A DNA stretch of 57,500 bases from Cristatella mucedo. Taxonomy: Eukaryota; Bryozoa; Phylactolaemata; Cristatellidae. Below, one piece after another: positions 1 through 9,625 of this stretch. The DNA is taken from NCBI GenBank assembly GCA_009760855.2, contig WPIO01000005.1, positions 12,947,501 to 13,005,000 on the forward strand, given 5' to 3'. The stretch's first letter is position 1, and each line of letters begins with the position of its first letter. The position numbers and the translations under genes are program-made. The notes beneath the pieces are model-generated. The model had not been told where the DNA came from and searched no databases. It saw only the letters and a list, made by a program, of their open reading frames with translations.

Positions 1-73
1 TGGCGGAGACACCGGTAGTGCCATGAAGGGCTACTACGAGGCACTCTATCAGTCTGCATCGAATCCATCGAAG
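1..73 (+). CDS. NBAS: NBAS exon, 5' truncated by window edge
   Basis: Frame from base 2 gives 24 codons including AMKGYYEALYQSASNPSK, ending in phase 0 at a GTCAGT donor. The helical YYEALY segment suits the repeat-like helices of NBAS. It joins in phase to the exon at 1046. Confidence 0.6.
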
Positions 74-3000
74 GTCAGTGGATTAATTCTGTCCTGAAGT
101 ATTGCTAATGGTTGCCCCCATAGACACTAACGACCTGTGCCTCTTGTTTGGACGTCGTCGATAGCCAGATATGCTCCATTTGTTTTGATCCTCTTGTGGC
201 CTTTGGTGCCTTTTTTCTTCCAATCGGAAGTAATCAATAGAGGCAATAATGCCTTGCTTTGCGCTGTAAAAGAATTAATTCTCTTTGTTGATTCTTACGC
301 AATGGTGTCTTCTTTCTTCCTGCCGACTGTGGCACATCCTTTCTGACTGTCCTGAGCTACTGCTTCCATGCTACTTACTCACTTCCTTGACTGCCCTCCT
401 GACTCAACTATGCATTTCGATTTTCCCTGGAGCGGAGGTTTTTTGGACAGGTGAGCCTGAGCGAGAGACTGAAGAGTAACTGATAAGACATTGAAGTCGA
501 TACACTGCTAAATGGTGAGCCAGTGCATGCCGAATTGGTGTAACGTGAAAGTTGCTCAGTTCGCTACAAGCTCGCCTAGCTGCCTCGATGCAAACCATAT
601 TGGAGTGAGTCATTGCAGGAAGTCTTGGGAGGAGAGGCTCGATGCATAGACTAACTTGGCTACAATATCCGTTTCGTCCAGCATTGATATTTTTCACGTC
701 CGCGTGGGTAGTCAGACCTTATCACTAGGGCCTGCTTCTGCGTGTTTGTTTCCTCGCATCTGTTTCGCTCACGTTTAATAGCCCCGGTATAATATGCTCC
801 ATTTAGACACGTGATCGGCGACGTGAGGATGTCCACAGCGAGTGGAGTTCTCGACGGTCAGCTTGCTCGTGCCCTTCCTTGCCCGCCGCTCAGTGGATCG
901 GCGATGTGCGCGCGCTCTTTGGGCAAATGCCTTCTTCCTCTGTATTCTGAGCTTTCGAAGAGAGCAGAGCTTAGCTGCTGCTGCACTCTGCCGATCGATC
1001 GGTCAGCTGCTGCTGCGAGCGAGCTTTAGCTCGGCCTCGTTCTAGATTCGGTCGGTGCTGAAGCGGATGCTGCTCGACGGTCAGCCACTGGAGCTCGTCA
1101 ACGACCTTATCGTGGCGCTGCCGAGCCTGACCGCGAGTGAAGACGGCGCGAGTAGCGGCGGCAGCGCAGGCTCCACGGTGCGGGCGCTCGTCGTCGAAGT
1201 TCTGGAGGGCCTGCGCTCAGCCATGAGGTGCGCACCACCTCGAATGCTTCTTGGCAGCCGGTCGGCATCTCTGCTCGCTCCAGCGATCTTTCCGTAAAGT
1301 TTGTGCCATCGTTGCTCGCTCGGCGGCCAATCGGGCCTCGTGGTGACTGTGCGCGGTAGCGATAGTCGTCTCGCACTGGTGGCACAAAGCCGTGTGCGTG
1401 TCGGTGCGCCTGAGCCCGAGTAGTTTTGAAATAGTTCAAGGCTAGCTGTTTCGTCAGCCTCAGTGATATAGTGGCAGAAGAACCTTAATGGCTATCACCA
1501 CCGCTTGCAATATGGATAGCCCACTGCATAACGCTAGCAATATTGCCACAGCAGCTGCTAGCGTAGCTGCCACGAGTAGTGGTTTTGCTGCAATCGTTGA
1601 GCTTAAAAAATATACACTTAGTTCATTTGTATAGCACCCTAAGAGAATTTAATCTCTATTCAGTGCGAGCACCTTAACCACTAGGCCATACCAGCTCGGC
1701 ATGGCGACCGTCAGCCTGCATAGCCGTCCGTCGAAGCACGCACGCAGCTGCAGCAGGCAAAGCTGCCAAGTGCAGGCCGTCGTGTGCCGGCATGTCACAG
1801 CTGCTGCGCTTTTTCTAGGGCAGAGGAGCCTGTCGAAGCGGCAACCCCGAATGCCGCGCCTGTCGGCTGCGGCAGCCGAAGGAGCGAAACGCCGCCACCG
1901 TCGGGTGCCGATCGCCGTGTGCGGATCTTTGACGGCCTACTCAGCAGTGTCGTGAGCCACGTGGTCGACGGCGGAGGCGACCTCGTGCGAGCAGACGACT
2001 TACTTGCCGTGGTTCGTCCACTCCTCACCGACGAGGCCGTGCCACAGCCGGCTCGCCTGCACGTGCTCGCCTTGCTGGAGCGGGTGAGCGACCTGCCGCC
2101 AGCGTCGCCGTCCGGCGCACTACTCCCCTCCTCCACTCCAGCTTCGCTCGCTTGCTCACTGTGGCATCGACCCACGACAGCGCTCCATGCCACCACCGCA
2201 CCGTCACCGACTCAACTAGTGCACTGAGTGGCTGCCCTGCTGCGCCCCTGCCGTTTAGAAAGAGACTGAGTTCTCCGAGGGCGCTATATCAAATGTATTA
2301 CTATTGTTAGTGTTGCTGTTGTTGTGCCGAGCTGGTATGGCCCAGCGGTTAAGGTGCTCGCCCCCGACCAAGGTGTGGCTGAGGTTGTGGGCTCGAGCCC
2401 CGTGGCACATGTGAAGTGCCTGAATAGAGATCAGGTTCTCTTAGGGTGCAATACAAATGAATTTTTTTTCGTGCGTTTATGCAGTGCCTCGGCTTGTCCG
2501 AGCGCGACCGGCCGCTGCTTGCCCTGTGCAGGACGCAGGCCATCGTCACCGAGGACCTGTGGCCTACCGAGTGCGGCAAGGTAAGCGATGCGAAAAGGTC
2601 GCTCCGCTGCCGGCTCTCGCGTGCGACGCATGCGCCTGATCGCTTTCGCCCTGCCTGGCGTCCACATACCAGCGGCGGGCTGCCGGCGGCAGCCTCTTTT
2701 GCGCGCGCGGGGACAGCGGCACAAGGTAAGAGTTAGGGCGAGCACCGGTCGTCTGCTGTAGATCACTGCAGCCGATGTGAAGGACGTTGCCTCACGTGAG
2801 GCACTCTTTTCGAGGCTCCTGGAGAGCGGTGTCAGCAGCAGCAGCAGCAGGCACCTGGACGCACTGGGCAGCTTGCTGGTGTCGTGGCCCCCACCCTTGG
2901 CCAGCAAGAGGCAAGCTCGCGCCGTCGGTCGGTCACGCTTGCACTGGCGCTGGCCACTTTCAGTCCCTATCTCGAGCGAGCAGCCGTCCGTGGTCGACGG

Positions 3001-6000
3001 AGTGCAGGCTTTTTGCGGAGGCCGGCAGCCGTGGGGGCGTCGATTTGAAGCGGGCTCAGCGATTTGAGGCGTCACCGCCTTTTTTTCCAGTGCTCTCTTC
3101 TTGCGATTATTCGACGCATGGCTTCGGCTGGGTGACCGGGCCAGCGCCGGAGCAAAGGAAGTGGTTCGCGTGTGCCTCGAGATGCTGGCAAGCCATGCCG
3201 AAAAGCAGAGGACCTGTAACGACAGGGAGGAGGACTCTGCGAGCCTGGAGGAGGTGCGTATATGTTCGTGCCTGCAGTGGCACTTGGATCCGTCTGTCTG
3301 CAGTAAAGAAAAGTGGAGATTTAATTAAATTTTATTAACTACATTTAATTGTGCAAGCCTAGTGTGGGATTTCATTGCAATTCTTTTTCATTCGCAAAAG
3401 TACAGTGAATAGAAATGGAGAGAGGTGCACATTTTACTGCCGAGCTGGTTTGGTCCAGCAGATAACGTGCTTGCCCCGACCAAGGTCTGGCTGAGGTCGT
3501 GGGCTCGAGCCCCGAGGCATATGTGAAGTGCCTGAATAGAGATTAAGTTCTCTTGGGGCACTATATAAGTGAATTATATTTTATATATTTGTTAAGCGTT
3601 TTGCGGGCATTTCACAGTCAGCTGCAGTGGGTAAGCCACTTGTTAATTACAAACGACAATTGTCACGCCTCCTCCTGCAGCAGGATGCTCGGACTATGTT
3701 GTCGAGTTTCTATGCACCGTCATAGTATTGGTCTGACTGGGCTGTAATAGATCATATGCTTCTCCTAAAGGATGCCTAAATCTGCAGTTGGCTCCGTCTG
3801 TGCTCTTGTGCTGGACTGTGAGTGTGTATGTAGTCGTCAAATAGTGCCTTTGTCACGGTCCTACCTGAGAGTGAGTACGAGCTGTGTCTGTCGTCCCCTG
3901 GTCTTGTTGCTGGTGTTTTGCTTACACGTTATACGGCTCCTTGTGCTTATTAAGTTCCTGGTCTGATACACTGGCCTCCGACTCGTTATTAGATGGTGTA
4001 GCTCGTGCTGCTCGATGATGTCCTTGTGGCAGCAGCGTAGGCACCATTTGTAGCCCTCAAAAGTGCACTGATGAGTGCGGGCCACTCGCTTTCAGGCATA
4101 TACAATGGCATGCACTCGTGCGCCCACATACGCATCATAAACATGCATTCACACAGAAACACATGTAACTCTGCATAGCCTTTACACTCAGACTCAAGCC
4201 TAATGCTGGTCTGTCAACTAGTGGTATATCGTTAGAGTTAGAACTCATAGTTAGCTGATTTAACAGCATCATTTGTATAGAGGCAGTAGAGCCTGTACGG
4301 CTATCGCCACCGCTTGCCGTGGAAAATAAAGGATTGAACATGAAAGACTCGAACCCACGACCTGGGTCATGAAGAGCCGGCGCTTTACGTCCTGGGCTGC
4401 GAATACCCAGGGTCAAGGTGCGGTTTCCAAAGGATTTGAGCTTCGTACTATGTATAGCCAAATGATTTGAGTTATGAATTTGCTAGTCATTTAGTGTTGT
4501 CCAGACGAATTATTGAAGTAAAATGGTGTGCTTCCATAAAATACTCTCATTCATCAATTTTTCTTTTGTTTTACAAGTGCAGTACTGTCATCCAGCCTTC
4601 TAGAAGTTGCTATGCTTTTATAGTGTATTTCCTGCACTTTTAAGAAATAAATATCAAGCAAGATACTAACCGTTTGGTTAGTAACATTCAAATTTTGGCT
4701 ACATACGATTAGAGATTGCATGCAGAAATTCCTACCAAACATGCATCATTGGCTGCAAATCAATCATGACAAGAACAGCTATCTGCTTCCATATTTTGAC
4801 AAGCAAAATCATTCACAACTAGCAATAGCCCAGGATTTTAAATTTAATTAGGCTTATTGAAAACTAGCAATAACCTGGGATTGTAAATTTGATCGGGCAT
4901 ATAATTATTGTAATAAAGAAATCACAAGAGTGCCGACTTTGAAACGTAATACAGGCTTGTTTGTGACTGCCACTTTGGATTGATGTCGCTTAAGCTGGGG
5001 AGACTCTTCGTTGTGAGTGCAGCCATTAATCGAGAAATGCCGAATCATAGCTGGAATATTTTTATTTGAGACATTTTTGCTGCAAAAGGTTTTGTGTGTA
5101 TGATGTATGGTAAAGGAAGTATGTTCTGTCACTCACTACTCGCGGGTCTTTGTACCTGTGAAATAAGATGCTTACAGTTGATGCAAAACTCTGCTGCTCG
5201 GCTCGTCTGTCGTGAACGTCGAAATTACCACATTACACTACTTCTCGCCGACCTGCACTGGCTTCCCATCAAGCTGCATATAGACTGTCAAGGTTTTGTC
5301 ACTTACTTTTAGGTCCAAAGTCACTCTCTTTCTCCAGCCTATCAGCTATTTACCAATCAGGCTAAGCATCGTACCACCACCTGCTCTTTTGACTCAAGTT
5401 GCTTAGCTTTGCCTCTAACCAACTTCACATTCTTTGGAGACCGTGCCTTTAGCTTGCTTTCACCAAAAGCCTGGTACTCACTACGTACTGACGTCAACAC
5501 AACCGCTGACTCGACGACGTTTAAAGAGTAGCTAAAATGCACCCAGTCCTCATAGCATTGGTTGGGTCCGTGTGAATCGTCCTTTTTTACCTGATGCTGT
5601 ACATGTTATCAATAAACCAGTGACCTGCATTCTTTCCATTATAAATAAAGAGCCTATTAAGAAATGTAGTTCTCTTTTAATACTATATATGCTGAAAATG
5701 TCTTACTTTTATTTTATCTTGGCTGTTGAGATAATATGACCCAATTTAAACAAGGCAAATTATCAACTAAGAAAATTCAAAGGTTCTCGAAGGAATGGTT
5801 GACTTACTCGTACATAAATATGTTAAATTGATTGCCAAACTTCTCGGGGTAAGAATGTCCTTTAATATTGATAATTTATGAAAATGAGTCACTCTTAAGA
5901 TATTAGAATTGATCACACTATTACTGCGGTTCTAATAAGCCTTAATTAAATTTATCAAATATTTGTGTATAATATGTGAATAGTGAGATACAGAGTATGG

Positions 6001-8750
6001 AAGGAATTGCACTAGGTTCCTGCCACTGAGAAGGAAACAGGCAGTTGGAAAGTGAGGAGCCGATGTCTGACTGAACCTGAAGGGCTTCAACACTAATGAG
6101 GCCTGGTGGTGGTGCATACACTTTTTATTTGTCACTGACTTTCTGCAGGGAAGACAATAAAAGCCAATAGTGTCGGCTGTTAGTGGCGTCTGTGTGAGAA
6201 GTTGTATGAATCCAAGTTGTGTACTTGTCATTTTTGACTTGGTAAGACTTTATGATTAAAGGTGATCTCAACATCTTAACGGTTAGCACTGACTTTAACG
6301 TTTGTACAATCTGCTACGAAGCCGATTGCTGTGGCCTGGTAGTTTAGTTTAGTTTATTCGTATGTACCAATCTGACTTACGAAAGTGCACACATCTGGCT
6401 TCATGCTACAACTTTGCTTTCTAATGATAGCATGTTTCAAAAAATTATATTAAACGATTTGTTCACAAAGCAAACGTAAATACAACTTTATGGAATTGTT
6501 TCTCTGTTTGTGATTCGTCTTTCGTGTGCATGTGCCTGCTTGCACTGTGCCTGCTGCTTGCGGATGTTACCACCAACCATTTGGTAATGCATAATTTACA
6601 GCGTCTGAAAGCGAAAGAGATTCAGTTCTCTGTGGGCACCATGCAAATGTATTATTGTTATTAGTATTATTATTACTGCCCTCGGTTTATGAGTGAGTGA
6701 GAGTGCATGAGTGTGTTTTTCTTTTGTCCGTCTCCTTTAGCTTGCAAGAGAATTTTTCGGCTTTCTATCGAAATTGGTGAGTTTGTATTAATCTTGCTTC
6801 TGAATTGTTTGGAGGTCGTGGATTCAACCCAAGGACAACCTTTGCCATATATGTATATGTCCTCCTGCAAGTATGATATCTCCTAGTAGTCTTTAGCAAT
6901 ACATAAATCCGGCCAACTGTTCAGCCATGGTGTTTTGGGTGTCCATGCAGATATGTAGAGGCCCGACCATGCTAATCTGGAGTGTGATGACATTGCTGTG
7001 CGGTGCAGTACACGGCAGCTCTAATTTGATAGGGACCCGATGTTGTACCTTCATTGCTTTGAGTATTCTTGTTTCGAGCTTTGCTGTGATTTGGAAAATT
7101 GAGTAGTACCCTGAGTGGTGTTCAATATCCCCTGGCGAAGGCAGTGTGTGTGTCTTATGTCTGTCGAGCCCGGATTGTAGAGTAACTGCTAGTATTTGCT
7201 TGCTAACCCGATACCTCATCTGTCCCTTAAGCTTCTGTGCACGCCTTAACTTTATTGTAGTGCCTACTGAGTCCAACATGTAAACTGCTGGAAAGTCACT
7301 GCCTTCGTGTTGATGCCTTGCGACTAGCTCTGATCGGTGTTGCTAACAGTTCCAGAGAGATGAGAGGTGCAGCTTCACAGCTGCTGCAGCAGCTCACTGC
7401 TGCCGACATTGCTCAGGTAAGGGAACATGCCAAAAGCGCTCAATGCCCGAATCGATAGCAGAATTATATGCTGGGCAAAATCAGAAAGGATCCAAAACTG
7501 TAGTATGGAGTGAGTGGAGAGCACAAAGCTAGCAGCAACTTGGTTCTTGTGCTGATTCTTGCAACTATGGGTGTTCTTGTAACTATGAGTGTGCCCGCTT
7601 CGAGTGCCCTGGTGAGTGTCTCCATATGCGCTGCCTCTGTCACGCAATGTCTGCACCCTGTGTGGGGCGCCATTTCTATCTGGGTGGATTTCAGTGCTAG
7701 CTGGCCAATCTGACCATCCCATCACGCAGTGCAGCCATTTTCAGTGGATAGTACCGGCAGCTCCTGCAAAGCACTTCACCTTCCTCTTCCCCCTCCCAGG
7801 GTGAGTGGAGCAGAAACGGCTCGGTAGCTCACTCAGTAGCTCCTTCTTAGTCAAAGTGTCCTACCTGTCTGAGCGATGCTCAGGCTTGTCAAATGTAGGA
7901 AGAGCGAGGCAAATGTCAAACGTGCCGGTGGCGCTTTATTTCTGCATGATTTGACCTCTTAACCACCACCGGAGGGGCACCGCGGTCGACCTGAATCGAC
8001 CGGGCCGCGATTGGCCGAATGACTTCGGCTGAGCATTCCATTCGAGTGTGCTTTTCACTCGCGTGGGACGAGTGCACTTTGCCGGTACGACTGTGTGCCG
8101 AAGCGCAGCCAGTCCACGCGCTGCACTGCCGTGTTCGCCGGCTCTCCGGCGCCGGCTCGTTTATTGGCCCAGTCGCTCTCTCTCTCTCACTCGCTCACTC
8201 GCTCTCTCACTCGCTCTCTCACACTTTCGTTCTCTCTCCCTCTCGTCTTGGCTTTTAAACTCGGATTAAGCGTCGGTCGTAGCTTCGGCCGTAGCGGAAG
8301 CCCGACCGACCGACTGCTATAGACCGTGGCAGATGAGCTCTGACCTCTGACCCAGTGCCCGTGCAGTAGTCGAGCTGCAGCCGCCCCGTTTTTTTTCAGG
8401 CCTCTTCCGACGAAGATGTCTTGCAGCTGCTGGCCGAGAGCTGCTGCCGGCGGCGGCGGCAGCTGCCCACCGCCGAGCCGAGCCTAGTGAGAAGCCTGCC
8501 GGCCGAGCTGCTGGCCGCGCTGTGCGACCACGCTGCGGCTCACTGGCAGGTCACGGCAGCCTGCACAGGCGCCGCCGGCGGTGGCGAGCCGTTGCCAGCG
8601 CTGGGCGAGGCTATGGTTCGTGAGCTTCGCGCCGCGGGCCTGGAGGCCGAGGCGGCGTGCCTGGCCGCACGCGGCCGCGGCATTCCCGCGGGCCTGCGAA
8701 GCTTCGGCGCTGCACTGGCCGCTCTGGACCGCTGGTTTGCGAGCGAGTGA
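1..8750 (+). CDS. NBAS: NBAS homologue, C-terminal part (spliced, 5' incomplete)
   Basis: NBAS is a large cytosolic/ER-peripheral protein of the NRZ tether (with RINT1 and ZW10). It serves SNARE-dependent Golgi-to-ER retrograde transport and is also linked to nonsense-mediated decay. Visible exons are 1-73, 1046-1227, 1819-2083, 2485-2580, 2762-2910, 3091-3253, probably 7350-7416, and 8400-8750, which ends in TGA. They give about 440 residues downstream of the Sec39 region. Splice phases agree at every junction up to 3253. Support for NBAS comes from comparison with the vertebrate protein from memory: an LF..LLES...HL..L..LL..WPP block at 2800-2905, and a C-terminus with LRAAGLEAEA, LRSFGAALAALDRWF. 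Between 3253 and 7350 the phase does not close, so at least one exon is missed. Codon use is strongly GC-rich, unlike the introns. Confidence 0.8.
296..470 (+). mobile_element. LINE-B fragment (3' coding end)
   Basis: Homologous to the LINE-B copies at 14700-14910 and 27455-28125 (minus). The shared block in DNA is CCGACTGTGGCACATCCTTT, and in protein a CPPDSTMHF-like segment that matches CSPDSAML in the 27.5-kb copy. It lies in the first visible NBAS intron and is frameshifted. Confidence 0.5.
478..690 (-). mobile_element. LINE-A fragment (reverse transcriptase C-terminal region)
   Basis: Read on the plus strand it resembles 44945-45043: ACATTGAAGTCGAT, then GCCAGTGCA, then an AAGCTCGCCTAGCTGC-like stretch. 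These encode the LPVKQRIDFKV...[21 protein letters not shown] region of LINE-A. It abuts the LINE-B piece head to tail. Confidence 0.45.
1046..1227 (+). CDS. NBAS: NBAS exon
   Basis: The acceptor is CGTTCTAG, with phase 0 in. It encodes IRSVLKRMLLDGQPLELV, NDLIVALPSL, an acidic serine/glycine linker (TASEDGASSGGSAG), then VRALVVEVLEGLRSAM. It ends in phase 2 before GTGCGC. The linker may be lineage-specific. Confidence 0.65.
1441..1532 (-). mobile_element. SINE-2 fragment
   Basis: Carries the reverse complement of the SINE-2 3' half: AGTGGCAGAAGAACC, GGCTATCACCACCGCTTGCA, and ATAGCCCACTGC. The tRNA-like head with the B box is missing. It lies in an NBAS intron. Confidence 0.6.
1610..1701 (-). 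mobile_element. SINE-1 copy with internal deletion
   Basis: Runs from the tail (TTTGTATAGCACCCTAAGAG, AATCTCTATTCAG) straight to the head (GCGAGCACCTTAACCACTAG, GCCATACCAGCTCGGCA). The middle of the tRNA-like region, including the B box, is deleted. Confidence 0.65.
1819..2083 (+). CDS. NBAS: NBAS exon
   Basis: The strong acceptor GCGCTTTTTCTAG supplies one base to finish the split Arg codon from 1227. Then comes AEEPVEAATPNAAPVGCG, a low-complexity stretch, and RIFDGLLSSVVSHVVDG, DLVRADDLLAVVRPLLTD, EAVPQPARLHVLALLER. It ends in phase 0 at GTGAGC. The helical second half fits NBAS. Confidence 0.65.
2244..2318 (+). mobile_element. LINE-A 3' tail fragment
   Basis: Shows the tail stem-loop (TTTAGAAAGAGACTGAGTTC, TCCGAGGGCGCTATATC) and AAATGTATTACTATTG. 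The SINE-1 copy at 2326 follows almost directly. Confidence 0.6.
2326..2462 (+). mobile_element. SINE-1, near full length (reference copy)
   Basis: tRNA-derived head: GCCGAGCTGGTATGGCCCAG, CGGTTAAGGTGCTCGCCCCC, and a B-box-like GGGCTCGAGCCCC at about 2389-2401. The LINE-A-type tail follows (GAAGTGCCTGAATAGAGATC, GGTTCTCTTAGGGTGCAATA, CAAATGAATT). It ends about 22 bases before the splice acceptor of the NBAS exon at 2485. Confidence 0.8.
2485..2580 (+). CDS. NBAS: NBAS exon
   Basis: The acceptor GTGCGTTTATGCAG is preceded by a T-run at 2462-2469. There are 32 codons in phase 0: CLGLSERDRPLLALCRT, QAIVTEDLWPTECGK. The donor is GTAAGC. Confidence 0.7.
2762..2910 (+). CDS. NBAS: NBAS exon with GC donor
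   Basis: The acceptor GTCTGCTGTAG gives phase 0. It encodes ITAADVKDVASREALFSRLL, ESGVSSSSSRHLDALGSL, LVSWPPPLASK. It ends AAGAG before GCAAGC, a GC-AG intron. The two leftover bases AG plus T from 3091 make Ser, and the frame then continues without a stop. The LF..LLES and WPP landmarks fit vertebrate NBAS. A downstream acceptor (CACTGCAG at about 2771) is the alternative start. Confidence 0.75.
3091..3253 (+). CDS. NBAS: NBAS exon
   Basis: The acceptor CCTTTTTTTCCAG supplies one base to the split codon. Then ALFLRLFDAWLRLGDRAS, AGAKEVVRVCLEMLASHAEK, and a charged stretch QRTCNDREEDSASLEE. It ends in phase 0 at GTGCGT. Confidence 0.72.
3438..3578 (+). mobile_element. SINE-1, near full length
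   Basis: Head TGCCGAGCTGGTTTGGTCCA and B-box-like GGGCTCGAGCCCC. In the tail, AGTGCC pairs perfectly with GGCACT, whereas the 2326 copy needs wobble pairs. It lies in the long NBAS intron after 3253. Confidence 0.8.
3579..4250. other. NBAS intron, no feature recognised
   Basis: Mixed AT-rich sequence with T-rich and TG-rich patches. I see no exon-like frame with usable splice sites and no clear repeat. A missing NBAS exon could lie anywhere between 3254 and 7349. Confidence 0.4.
4251..4405 (-). mobile_element. SINE-2, diverged copy
   Basis: Reverse complement of SINE-2: TAGCTGATTTAACAGCATCA, GCCTGTACGGCTATCGCCAC, AATAAAGGATTG, and a B-box complement GACTCGAACCCACGACCT. The middle of the head has diverged. 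Confidence 0.7.
4817..4906. repeat. Two tandem copies of a 45-bp unit
   Basis: The units begin AACTAGCAATAGCCCAGGAT and AACTAGCAATAACCTGGGAT. Both continue into a TGTAAATTTGAT-like part. They differ at several positions, so this is an old duplication. It lies in an NBAS intron. Confidence 0.7.
5125..5620 (+). mobile_element. LINE-A fragment, reverse transcriptase C-terminus
   Basis: Frame-broken remains of the L2/CR1-type C-terminal segment: LQLMQNSAARLVCRERR, ADLHWLPIKLHID, then LTNFTFFGDRAFSL-like. The start of the 3' UTR follows (GGGTCCGTGTGAATCGTCCT). The 5' end and tail are missing. Confidence 0.7.
5621..6600. other. NBAS intron, AT-rich, nothing recognised
   Basis: AT-rich sequence without a frame longer than about 100 codons. 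No family is recognised. Confidence 0.4.
6605..6685 (+). mobile_element. LINE-A 3' tail fragment
   Basis: Diverged tail: GTCTGAAAGCGAAAGAGATT, CAGTTCTCTGTGGGCACC, then ATGCAAATGTATTATTGTTA. Confidence 0.5.
6741..6776 (+). CDS. Candidate 36-nt NBAS microexon
   Basis: Flanked by an excellent acceptor (TTTGTCCGTCTCCTTTAG) and a strong donor (GTGAGT). Phase 0 in and out, with no stop: LAREFFGFLSKL. It could follow the exon ending at 3253. However, it is AT-rich unlike the other NBAS exons, and does not by itself fix the phase of the exon at 7350. Confidence 0.3.
7350..7416 (+). CDS. NBAS: NBAS exon (5' boundary tentative)
   Basis: The frame SREMRGAASQLLQQLTAADI, AQ ends in phase 0 at GTAAGG and joins ASSDEDVLQLL of the last exon. 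Placement matches the helix just before the C-terminal domain of vertebrate NBAS. The acceptor TTGCTAACAG needs phase 2 in, while 3253 ends in phase 0, so an exon is missing. The alternative is to start at 7360 after GAG. Confidence 0.6.
7417..8399. other. Last NBAS intron
   Basis: No recognised repeat in the first part. Positions 8175-8222 hold an imperfect CT/CTCACTCG simple repeat. The intron ends in CCGTTTTTTTTCAG before the last exon. GC content rises towards 8400. Confidence 0.55.
8400..8750 (+). CDS. NBAS: NBAS last exon with stop
   Basis: The acceptor is CCGTTTTTTTTCAG, phase 0. It has 116 codons and a TGA at 8748. It begins ASSDEDVLQLLAESCC and runs through LPAELLAALCDHAAAHWQV and a Gly/Ala-rich link (CTGAAGGGEPLPALG). 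The conserved end is AMVRELRAAGLEAEAACLAA, RGRGIPAGLRSFGAALAALD, RWFASE. From memory the last 40 residues align without gaps to the vertebrate NBAS C-terminus. This is the strongest identification in the gene. Confidence 0.85.
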   Translation, partial: ASSDEDVLQLLAESCCRRRRQLPTAEPSLVRSLPAELLAALCDHAAAHWQVTAACTGAAGGGEPLPALGEAMVRELRAAGLEAEAACLAARGRGIPAGLRSFGAALAALDRWFASE

Positions 8751-9620
8751 GCAAGCTGCTGCTGGGCACTCGCCGCTGCTGGACCGCCTGCGTGGCGGCC
8801 CAGCGGCGACCGCGGCTCGTGGCCGAAGCTCGTGACGACGACACGTGCAGCCGGAAATGCACCTCGATTGCCGTGTCTACGGCAGAGAGGCCTCCCTTTT
8901 CCTGGCCCGCCCTCACTCCATCATCCGGGTGGACGCTCGCTTGCTCGCGCCCCACTGCCCGCGGTCAGTGCGGCGGGCAGAGAGAGGACGGCTGCAGAAA
9001 GGAAGCCCCTGAAGCCGTGAGCTCACTTTCGCGTGTGCGCCGCATATCCCAATCGCGCCGCGATCGAACTGGGCTCGGAGCCCTAGCTTGGTCCACTGCT
9101 TCCCCCCCCACCCACCCACTGCAGCGTCGGTTTCGTTCTGTGCCGTGTTCGTATGTTGCATCCGTGGCAAGCGGATGTGAGTGCCTGCCCAGGTGGCTGA
9201 GGCTAGCTCACCTTCGGCTGCTAGTCTTGTGTTCTCCTTCCTCCGTCGAATAATGGTTTTTTCGAGTGTGGCTAATGTAACTATTGTTTCGTGGTGATTA
9301 ACTGTGTGTGTGTTCGCAGCTGCAAGGTGCTGTGGCAGGCAGCAGTGCCACTAGGCAGCAGTGCTGCCTGCCACGGCTCATGCCAGTGACCAGTCGCTTG
9401 CTTTCGTCCCTTAATTGTGATTTGCCGAGTGATTAGCTTAGCAGCAGCTGCTGCTGCTGCAGGATCCAGGTGCTCGGAACCCAGGATCCAGGTGCTCATA
9501 AACGCTTCCGTCACGCTCGTGTACGCACCGGATGCTGCTAGCCGGGTCAAGCTAGTTGACCTTGGTCGGCATTCGGGCTGGTGTTGTTGCAGGGTCTGTC
9601 AGTCGCATTTGCTTCGGCAT
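8751..9620. other. NBAS 3' flank / probable 3' UTR
   Basis: GC-rich to about 9200. A perfect 13-bp inverted repeat lies at 9332-9344/9362-9374, and an imperfect direct repeat of AGGATCCAGGTGCTC at about 9460-9500. No polyadenylation signal is convincing here; an AATAAA at 10786 lies beyond a LINE. Confidence 0.4.
9332..9374. repeat. Inverted repeat, 13-bp perfect arms
   Basis: GTGGCAGGCAGCA at 9332-9344 and its exact complement TGCTGCCTGCCAC at 9362-9374, with a 17-base spacer. It may form a hairpin in the NBAS 3' UTR. Function unknown. Confidence 0.75.
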
Positions 9621-9625
9621 TAGTT

